Of a stretch of DNA of 14,330 nucleotides, positions 1-6,030 are shown in pieces. Both the position numbers and the translations under genes were made by a program. The DNA lies in contig JBASIS010000218.1 of NCBI GenBank assembly GCA_049654905.1, forward strand, positions 1-14,330, read 5' to 3'. Numbering within the stretch: the first letter of the stretch is position 1; each line of letters starts with the position of its first letter. The notes under the pieces were generated by a model, which was given only the letters and a program-made list of their open reading frames with translations, had not been told where the DNA came from and searched no databases. The DNA comes from M0108 sp049654905 (GTDB lineage Bacteria > Pseudomonadota > Gammaproteobacteria > Chromatiales > Chromatiaceae).

Positions 1-647
1 CCCGACGACTGGGGGTGATCGCCCAGGCCGAGGATGTGCGCCACGCAGTGTTCGATCCCGAGGTAGCGGCCGCGGCGGCGGTGGCCCAGGACACCGCTCT
101 GGCGGATCTGGGCGAGGGGCTGGCGACCTGCCCGGAGCGGTTCCGTGATCCGCGCTCCAGCGATGCCGATCTCTTCGCCATGACCCTGGCCGCGGCGGGG
201 TTGATGACCATCACCGATGGGGTGGTGGCGGGGCTGCCCCCGCTGCCGATCATGATCGTGGTGGCCGGGACCCTGCTCGTCGGGTTGGCCCTGGGCTGGA
301 TCCTGGGTTGGCGGCGCTGGCTGGTGGTAACCCTGGCGGCCCTCTTCCTGGCCATTCTCCTGAGTAATGGTTTAGCGGTGCCGGAAGGCCTGGCGGCGCT
401 TGCCATGGACGGGGTCTCGGGCCTGGTGGTGGGTCTGGCCTGGGGCGTGGCCTGGCGGCAACGGCGCGCCTCCAGGGTCACCGGCGGCCTGGGGGGGGGG
501 GCCTGGGTGGTGATGGCGGGCTCCCTGGCGGGGGCGGCCTTCGCCTGGGGCCTCCTCGGCGATCTCCTCACCATTAGTGTCGGCGCGATCCTGCTGGCGA
601 CGATTTCATTAGCGGGAGCCCTGACCGCTCCGGGGCGCAGAGGATGA
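1..647 (+). CDS. Multi-pass membrane protein of unknown function, 5' end outside the window
   Basis: The frame is open from the left edge (codons run from base 3) to a TGA at 645-647. A GTG at 15 could act as a start, giving 210 residues, but there is no clear ribosome binding site and the frame continues upstream, so I treat it as the C-terminal part of a longer gene. Counting from the GTG, residues 1-70 are soluble and Ala/Asp/Glu-rich. About five hydrophobic segments follow (near 76-98, 102-120, 131-147, 163-181 and 184-203), separated by short Arg/Trp-rich turns. I recognise no family. The gene ends 10 bases before the SpoIIE phosphatase on the same strand, so co-transcription is likely and a membrane partner for the phosphatase is possible (inference). 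An uninterrupted run of 11 G lies inside the coding sequence. Confidence 0.6.
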   Translation, partial: RRLGVIAQAEDVRHAVFDPEVAAAAAVAQDTALADLGEGLATCPERFRDPRSSDADLFAMTLAAAGLMTITDGVVAGLPPLPIMIVVAGTLLVGLALGWILGWRRWLVVTLAALFLAILLSNGLAVPEGLAALAMDGVSGLVVGLAWGVAWRQRRASRVTGGLGGGAWVVMAGSLAGAAFAWGLLGDLLTISVGAILLATISLAGALTAPGRRG

Positions 648-657
648 AGATGCCACC

Positions 658-2898
658 ATGCTGCTGAGAACCCGCATCATTGTCTTTGTCCTGCTGGTGG
701 TTTCCGCGGTCGCCGGGCTGGTGTTTACGGTGGGCTCCCTGCGCGAGGAGGAACTCGGTCGCCGGATCACCGAACTGCGGTTGCAGCAACTGGAACAGGC
801 CTGGAACTTTGCCTTAATGAGCGCCGCCGATGACGTCGCGGAGCAACTCATTAGCCAGGCGTCCTTGTCGGAAACCCGGTTGATCGACGCCATTCAACAC
901 GGCGATCAGCAGGGGCTGGCCCGCCTGGCCGAGGCTACCTTTGTGGATGACGCCTTCCTGCGCGTTGACATTCTGGGTGAGGGCGGCCAATTGCTGTGGG
1001 CCAGTGGGGAAGGGATGGAGCATCCGCCGCTTCTGGGGGCTGGCCGGCTGGCGGAGCTCCGTCAGAAGGGCCACACCCTCAGTGGCGCCCGGGCCCTACA
1101 TGGCGGCGGTTTGGGGGTCGTGGGGGCGGTCTCGGTCGTGGAGCCGGAAACCGAACGCCTGGTGGGCGGGCTCGCCGCCGCCATTCACCTGACCGCGGTG
1201 CTGGAAGTCTTTCAACAGGGGACCGGCGGCCGACTCTATGTCCGTGATGCCGCGGGCCAATTGGTTTTCGGCAAGGACGATGGTTTGTGGCGGCGGGCGC
1301 GGGATGCCTCGGCCTCCGGCCGGCGGGGTCTGACCCTGATCGATTACGACGACCGGTATCAGGAGGTGGCGCTGTTGCCCATCGCCGATCTGATGGGGGG
1401 GCGGCTGGCGACGCTGTTGCTGGTGCGTGACGTGACCGAGGCGGTGGAAGGCCGGATGCTCTGGGACAAGGTCCTGGGCGGGGTGATCGTCATCGTCTTC
1501 ATTGCCGCCATGCTGTTGCTGTTCTTTTATCTGCGGCGCAACTTTTCGGTACTGAATGACGCGGTGGCGGCGCTGCATGATTTGTCGCGCGGCCAGCGGG
1601 GCGGCTATGTTGAACTGCCCCATGGGTCCGACGAGATCGGTCGCATTGCCGAGGCGGTCGAGGCCTTTGGCCAGGCGGTGGGCGAAGTGGCGCGGGTGGG
1701 CGCCCAGCGCGAACGTCGCCAGCATCGGCAGCAGCGCTTTATCCGTCGCCAGATGGAGCAGTTGGCCGCGACGCTGCAGGATGAGGCCCGCCGCGAGTTG
1801 CTGGATGAACTCAGACAGATGGAGACGGCGGCCAGCGATCTCCAATCGGCCCAGTCCAAGGGGGTGGGGGACGAACTGGGCCTGATCGCCCTGGGATTTT
1901 CGCGGCTGGCCACCAAGGTCAGCGTGCAGCAGGTCCAGTTGACCCAATTGGTCCGCGACCTCCGGGAGTCGCTGGAGGATAAGCGCAAGCTCATCAGCCT
2001 GCAGCAGGAATTGGCCATCGCGGCCACCATGCAGTTGTCCATCCTGCCCCGCCAATTTCCGGAATTGCCGATGCTGGACATGATTGCCAGCATGGACCCG
2101 GCCAAGGAAGTGGGCGGTGACTTCTACGATGTCTTCGAGGTGCGGGAGGGCGTTCTGGGGGTGGTGGTGGCGGACGTGTCGGGCAAGGGTATTCCCGCCG
2201 CCTTCTTCATGCTCATCAGCCGCACCATGTTACGCACCGTCGCCGTGGGGGGCGAGGGTCCCGCGGTAACCCTGTCGCGCCTGAACGACCTGCTGGCGGC
2301 GGAAAATGAACAGACCATGTTCGTCACGGTGTTTTACGCCGAAATCGAACTGGCGACGGGGGTGATCACCTATTGCAGCGGGGGACATAATCCGCCCTAC
2401 GTGGCGCGGGCCGGAGGGAGCGTGGAAATGGTGGTCCCCACGGTGGGCCTGGCGCTGGCGGCCTTCCCCGATATGCCCTACGGCGAGAAGACCCTGACCC
2501 TGAGCCGGGGAGACACCCTCTTTATGTACACGGATGGGGTCAACGAGGCCTTCGCTCTCGATGACACCATGTATGGGGTCGAGCGCCTGCAACAGGCCCT
2601 GGTCGCCGGCGGGCCACCGGCCTCGGCCGCGGAGGCCCTGGACCGGGTGATGTCCGATCTCACGGTCTTTACCCGCGGGGCGGCCCAATCCGACGATATC
2701 ACCGGCATGGTGGTGCATTGGAAAGGGGGAGCCCCTTGCCGGCCGGCCCGACCTGAGTCCATCCAGACCAGGCGGACTTCGATCGGAGTGGACCCCGGAT
2801 ATCGGGACATGAGGGCGGCCGAGGCCAGGATGAACCGGGTTGGGGTTCACCCGGTCGGGATAAACTGCGCGGACCATGACGAACATCATCCTGCTTGA
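658..2898 (+). CDS. Membrane-bound SpoIIE-family (PP2C-type) serine/threonine phosphatase with HAMP-like linker
   Basis: A 746-residue protein. Residues 5-27 form a first membrane helix, about 28-270 an extracytoplasmic sensor-like domain (Cache-like by layout only), and about 272-292 a second helix. A HAMP-like segment follows (about 293-345, with 'SDEIGRIAEAVEAF'). A charged coiled coil then contains a second HAMP-like piece ('DELGLIALGFSRLATKV', near 405-421). The SpoIIE/PP2C domain spans about 462-688 and shows the metal-binding acidic motifs: 'GGDFYDVF' (D488), 'VADVSGKG' (D506), 'SGGHNPPY', 'YTDGVNEA' (D626) and 'SDDITG' (D679/D680). RsbU/SpoIIE relatives dephosphorylate STAS anti-anti-sigma proteins, and that role is inferred here. 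The last ~56 residues after 'VVHWKGG' look non-conserved and overlap the next gene by 23 bases, as if the original stop was lost. The ATG at 658 has a weak GAGG 14 bases upstream. Confidence 0.92.
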   Translation: MLLRTRIIVFVLLVVSAVAGLVFTVGSLREEELGRRITELRLQQLEQAWNFALMSAADDVAEQLISQASLSETRLIDAIQHGDQQGLARLAEATFVDDAFLRVDILGEGGQLLWASGEGMEHPPLLGAGRLAELRQKGHTLSGARALHGGGLGVVGAVSVVEPETERLVGGLAAAIHLTAVLEVFQQGTGGRLYVRDAAGQLVFGKDDGLWRRARDASASGRRGLTLIDYDDRYQEVALLPIADLMGGRLATLLLVRDVTEAVEGRMLWDKVLGGVIVIVFIAAMLLLFFYLRRNFSVLNDAVAALHDLSRGQRGGYVELPHGSDEIGRIAEAVEAFGQAVGEVARVGAQRERRQHRQQRFIRRQMEQLAATLQDEARRELLDELRQMETAASDLQSAQSKGVGDELGLIALGFSRLATKVSVQQVQLTQLVRDLRESLEDKRKLISLQQELAIAATMQLSILPRQFPELPMLDMIASMDPAKEVGGDFYDVFEVREGVLGVVVADVSGKGIPAAFFMLISRTMLRTVAVGGEGPAVTLSRLNDLLAAENEQTMFVTVFYAEIELATGVITYCSGGHNPPYVARAGGSVEMVVPTVGLALAAFPDMPYGEKTLTLSRGDTLFMYTDGVNEAFALDDTMYGVERLQQALVAGGPPASAAEALDRVMSDLTVFTRGAAQSDDITGMVVHWKGGAPCRPARPESIQTRRTSIGVDPGYRDMRAAEARMNRVGVHPVGINCADHDEHHPA
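2834..2855 (+). repeat. 7-bp perfect inverted repeat just before the response regulator start
   Basis: ACCGGGT (2834-2840) and ACCCGGT (2849-2855) are exact inverted copies with an 8-base spacer, ending 20 bases before the regulator ATG at 2876. The site lies inside the non-conserved tail of the phosphatase frame. It could be an RNA hairpin affecting translation of the regulator, or an operator for autoregulation. The sequence cannot separate these, and a chance occurrence in GC-rich DNA is possible. Confidence 0.35.
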
Positions 2899-3553
2899 GG
2901 ACGATCGCGAGCTGCGCGAGGAGGTGGCGGACTTTCTGCGCGGCCAGGGGCATGAGGTGCGGGAGGCCGGCAGCAAGCGGGAGTTTCGTACCTTCCAGGC
3001 CGAGCAGCCCTGCGAGATCGCCATCCTGGATCGCCGCCTGCCCGACGGCGATGGCATGAACCTGATCGCCGAGGGTCACGCGGCGGCCTGGCGGTGCGGT
3101 TTCATCCTCGTCACGGCGCGCGATGCCTTCCAGGATCGTATCGAGGGCTATGATGTCGGGGCCGACCACTATCTCACCAAGCCGGTGCGTCTCGACGAAC
3201 TGGCGGTCATTCTCAAGTCGCTGGCCCGCCGTCTGCGCCTGGTGCCCCATTGGCGGCTCAATCTGACCCTGGGTCTCCTTCACACCCCGAATGGGATCCG
3301 CGTTGAACTCACGGGTCTGGAGGCAGCCTTCCTGGCCGTTCTGGGGGTCCACCCCAATCAGCCCCAGGATCGTCGCCAACTCGTCCTGGAACTGGGCAAG
3401 GATTATCGCAGCTATGACTCCCGCAACCTGGACGCCCTCCTGAAACGTCTGCGCAAAAAGGTGCGGGATGCCTCGGGTCTGGAGTTGCCCGTGCAGACTC
3501 GCCATGGGCTGGGTTACATGCTGGTCGGCCTCTTGCGGCGGGAAGGCGACTGA
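2876..3553 (+). CDS. OmpR/PhoB-family response regulator
   Basis: A 225-residue two-domain regulator. The receiver (about 1-115) has the acidic pocket E8-D9-D10, the phosphoacceptor D52 in 'AILDRRLPDGDG', the switch residue T80 in 'ILVTARD', and K102 in 'YLTKPV'. The C-terminal winged helix (about 125-220) has the OmpR-type layout: 'ELTGLEAAFLAVL', a recognition-helix region 'YDSRNLDALLKRLRKKV', and the wing 'QTRHGLGYML'. All key residues for phosphorylation are present, so it should be a functional DNA-binding regulator. The ATG lies 23 bases inside the phosphatase frame without a strong Shine-Dalgarno, suggesting translational coupling to the phosphatase. The convergent 7TMR-DISM kinase 20 bp downstream is the likely phosphodonor, by proximity only. 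Confidence 0.95.
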   Translation: MTNIILLEDDRELREEVADFLRGQGHEVREAGSKREFRTFQAEQPCEIAILDRRLPDGDGMNLIAEGHAAAWRCGFILVTARDAFQDRIEGYDVGADHYLTKPVRLDELAVILKSLARRLRLVPHWRLNLTLGLLHTPNGIRVELTGLEAAFLAVLGVHPNQPQDRRQLVLELGKDYRSYDSRNLDALLKRLRKKVRDASGLELPVQTRHGLGYMLVGLLRREGD

Positions 3554-3565
3554 AGGGGCCTTCCC
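3540..3565. terminator. Hairpin between convergent response regulator and kinase genes
   Basis: GGGAAGGC (3540-3547) and GCCTTCCC (3558-3565) are perfect 8-bp inverted copies with a 10-base loop that contains the regulator's stop codon. The position, between two convergent stops at 3553 and 3574, fits a bidirectional transcription end. There is no U-run on either side, so it may be a processing or Rho-associated structure instead of a classic intrinsic terminator. Confidence 0.4.
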
Positions 3566-3573
3566 CGCGGGTG

Positions 3574-5478
3574 TCAGTGGCTATCCACCTGGGTCCCCGC
3601 CGGCAACCAAAGACTGAACTCGCAGCCGCCCTCTTCCAGATTCACCACCCGCGCCGCTCCGCCATGGCGGAGCGCCACCTTGTCCACTAGATAGAGACCC
3701 AGGCCGGCGCCGGGCTCGGCGGTGTTGTGACCGCGTCGAAAGCGCTTGAAGATCACCGGCAGGTCCGCCGCCGGCACCCCGGCCCCCGCGTCCTGGACCC
3801 GGATGGCGATGCCCTGGCCCGCCGCCTGGAGCCGCAGATAGACCGGACTGGCCGGGGGCGAATGCCGCCGGGCGTTCTGCAGCAGGTTACGGATGGCGAG
3901 GCGGATCAGATCGGCATCGCAGGGGCAGGGTGGTAGGGGTGACGTCTCCAGAATGATCCCGGGGCCTGGGGCCCCCTCCAGGTCGTCCATGGCGGCACGG
4001 CAGATCCGCTCCAGGTCGCTGGGCACCCGGCGCAGGGGCTGGTCGGCGCTGGCCAGCCGCTCCGCCGAGAGATAATCGTCCATGAGCCCCGCCAGGCGCT
4101 GACTGGCGCGGCGAATCTTCTCGCCCCGGGCCCGGCCCTTGGCATCCAGGGCCGGGTCCAGCACCAGGTTGTAGGCCGCCGCCTCGATGATACTCAGGGG
4201 GGTGCGCACCTCGTGGGAGACCAGGGCCAGAAAGTCCTCCTGCTCCTCGCGCAGCCGGCGCTCCGCCGCTGCCCGGGCCTCGGCCTCCGTCTTCTCCCGG
4301 CGCAGTCGTTTATGGTCGGAGAAGATGGCCAGGCTCATAACCAGGGCCTGGGCCAGGGCGCCGATGGCATAGCTGTTATCCCTTACCAGTCCGGGGGCGA
4401 TCCAGCCCTGGTTGCGCGCCAGACTGACCGCCAGGCCCAGGCCAAGGAGGCCGAAGGCCAGCAGAAAGATGCGGGTGCGCTCATGGCCCCGCCAGGCGGC
4501 GGGGGCGGCCAGGACCATGGAGATGAGGATGAAGAGCAGGCTGGCCGGTTGGACCAGGGTCATGGCCAGACCGTAATGGCCGGTCAGGACCAGGGCGAGG
4601 CCCAGGGCGGCGACGAGATTCGCCGCGCTGATCAGCATCCGCCCCCGGGAGCCGGCCCCCGCCGGTATGGCCGCACAGACGAGGATGAAGCCTTGCATCA
4701 CCGGCAGGGACAGGCAGGTCAGGGCCCCCATGGTGGCGTTGGCCAGCCCCGGAATCCAGAAGCCCGGCTGCGCCTGCTGGAGCCAGCCGCTGGCGAGCAG
4801 GGTAACCAGCAGGTTCATGGCCACATAGAGGCTATAGAGGTACTGCAGCCGCTCCTGGGTCCACATCCAGAAGAGGGAGTGGAAGAGGACGATGAGGGCA
4901 TAGATGCCAAAGTAGAGTCCCCAGACGCGGGCCTCGGCCATGGCCGCCTCGGTGAAGGCGAGGGGCGGCCAGAGGGTCAACTCCGGGGTCAGGGGGGTGC
5001 GGGATTGGAGGCGCAGGAAATAGGTATTGGGCCCTGGCGCCAGGGCCAGGCGGAAGAGGGGCTGACGGTAATCGATCTCCCGCTCCGCCCAGGGCCAGGC
5101 CTGACCCGAGCGGCGTTCCACGAAGCCGCCAGCCGCCTGGGGTGCGTAGAGACGCACGTCCTCAAGGGCGGCGGGGGCGACTTCGAGCCAGGTCTCCGGG
5201 GGCGAGCGGGGGTTGGGCTCCAGGCTGAAACGGAGCCAGACGGCTCCCGGGGTGATGCCGCCCAAGGCGCCTTCGGCCAAGGGGGCAAAGACGCCGGCCC
5301 GTCCATCGGCGACCTCGGCGATGTCCCACCTGGATTCCGGATCGAGGAGGACCTCCAGATGTCCAGCCAGGTCCAGCTTACCGGGGACGGGCAGGGCGGA
5401 TGCCGTCAGTGGCAAGGTCGCCAGCCACAGCCACAGGAGCCAATAGCGGGAGTGAAGGGGAGGAGGAGCTAACCACAT
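3574..5478 (-). CDS. Sensor histidine kinase with 7TMR-DISM sensory module
   Basis: A 634-residue protein with a signal-like hydrophobic stretch (about 11-29, ending 'TASALP'), a periplasmic beta-rich domain of 7TMR-DISM extracellular type (about 35-172, including 'GAVWLRFSLEPN' and 'TYFLRLQSRTP'), and about seven membrane helices (about 184-388). A short charged coiled coil leads to HisKA with phosphoacceptor H422 in 'SHEVRTPLS'. The HATPase domain follows: N-box 'NLLQNARRHS' (N535), 'DAGAGVP' at 563-569, 'FKRFRRG' and the G2 box 'GAGLGL' at 590-595. All catalytic boxes look intact. 7TMR-DISM modules are thought to bind carbohydrates or other small ligands, but the ligand is unknown here. 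There is no receiver domain, so it needs a partner; the convergent OmpR regulator is the obvious candidate. No strong Shine-Dalgarno precedes the ATG. Confidence 0.93.
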   Translation of the reverse strand: MWLAPPPLHSRYWLLWLWLATLPLTASALPVPGKLDLAGHLEVLLDPESRWDIAEVADGRAGVFAPLAEGALGGITPGAVWLRFSLEPNPRSPPETWLEVAPAALEDVRLYAPQAAGGFVERRSGQAWPWAEREIDYRQPLFRLALAPGPNTYFLRLQSRTPLTPELTLWPPLAFTEAAMAEARVWGLYFGIYALIVLFHSLFWMWTQERLQYLYSLYVAMNLLVTLLASGWLQQAQPGFWIPGLANATMGALTCLSLPVMQGFILVCAAIPAGAGSRGRMLISAANLVAALGLALVLTGHYGLAMTLVQPASLLFILISMVLAAPAAWRGHERTRIFLLAFGLLGLGLAVSLARNQGWIAPGLVRDNSYAIGALAQALVMSLAIFSDHKRLRREKTEAEARAAAERRLREEQEDFLALVSHEVRTPLSIIEAAAYNLVLDPALDAKGRARGEKIRRASQRLAGLMDDYLSAERLASADQPLRRVPSDLERICRAAMDDLEGAPGPGIILETSPLPPCPCDADLIRLAIRNLLQNARRHSPPASPVYLRLQAAGQGIAIRVQDAGAGVPAADLPVIFKRFRRGHNTAEPGAGLGLYLVDKVALRHGGAARVVNLEEGGCEFSLWLPAGTQVDSH

Positions 5479-5480
5479 GA

Positions 5481-5541
5481 CCCGGCATATTAGCCGCCGG
5501 GCGTCATGCCGTCATGTCTCCCCCGGTCCTCTCACCCGGGG
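5481..5541. repeat. Two short GC-rich inverted repeats between the SseB-domain gene and the kinase gene
   Basis: The 85-bp gap holds CCCGGC/GCCGGG (5481-5486 with 5496-5501, 9-base spacer) and CCCCGG/CCGGGG (5521-5526 with 5536-5541, 9-base spacer). On the minus strand these lie downstream of the SseB-domain stop and upstream of the kinase start. Neither has a T-run. They could attenuate read-through from the SseB-domain gene or act as operators; both are weak candidates. Confidence 0.25.
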
Positions 5542-5563
5542 ACGACCACCAGGATAGCGGCCC

Positions 5564-6019
5564 TCAATGGGCCCGCATCCGCGCCATCCGCTCCAGGTCC
5601 TGGGCCTCGAAGTCCATGCCAAAGCTTTCGCCGGGGTTGAGGCTGATGGCGAAGCCGATGCCGAGTTTCTCCAGAATCCAGGTGAAATCCACCACCAGGC
5701 CGCCGCCGTAGCCGGGGTAGTCAGTCACAAAGTGCTTGGCCCGCTCGGGGCTGGTAAAGAGCACCAGCACCTCGCCCGTATCCGTCTGGATTTTGAGGGG
5801 CAGGGCGGCGCCACCATCCGTCTGGAGGCCACCAATCTGATGACGCTCATAGATGGGCATGAAGACCTCGGAGCCCAGCAGGGTGGCGATGAAGTCCTCG
5901 GCGGGTAACAGGCCTTCCTGGGCGGCGATGAGCTGACGTTCCAGGTCGTTCTGAGGGGAGAAGAGGGACATGAAGAGGGCTTCCTGGGCCTGGGAGTAGT
6001 CGGGCAAAACTGGGGTCAT
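5564..6019 (-). CDS. SseB N-terminal-domain protein
   Basis: From the ATG at 6019 the product is 151 residues (a TTG at 6034 would add five). The core 'LERQLIAAQEGLLPAEDFIATLLGS' is followed by 'VFMPIYE', 'VLVLFTSPERAKHFV', 'GGGLVVDFTWILEKLGIGFAISLNPG' and a short acidic tail. This matches my memory of the SseB N-terminal domain (enhanced serine sensitivity protein B). The enterobacterial SseB is longer, with a second domain; this is a single-domain version. Its molecular function is not known, and it is often found beside secretion or stress genes. An insertion sequence ends about 45 bp upstream, so the native promoter is probably gone and expression may depend on the IS. Downstream on the same strand, 85 bp away, is the 7TMR-DISM kinase. 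Confidence 0.8.
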   Translation of the reverse strand: MTPVLPDYSQAQEALFMSLFSPQNDLERQLIAAQEGLLPAEDFIATLLGSEVFMPIYERHQIGGLQTDGGAALPLKIQTDTGEVLVLFTSPERAKHFVTDYPGYGGGLVVDFTWILEKLGIGFAISLNPGESFGMDFEAQDLERMARMRAH

Positions 6020-6030
6020 CCGGCCTGTCT

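Noticed and set aside
1096..2055. 319-codon minus-strand frame
   Set aside because: It is antisense to the phosphatase and made of Gln/His/Leu-rich low complexity, with no start site and no domain.
4213..5472. 419-codon open frame on the plus strand
   Set aside because: It is fully antisense to the 7TMR-DISM kinase and has Gly/Gln/Glu-rich composition typical of a mirrored GC-rich gene. It has no recognisable domain.
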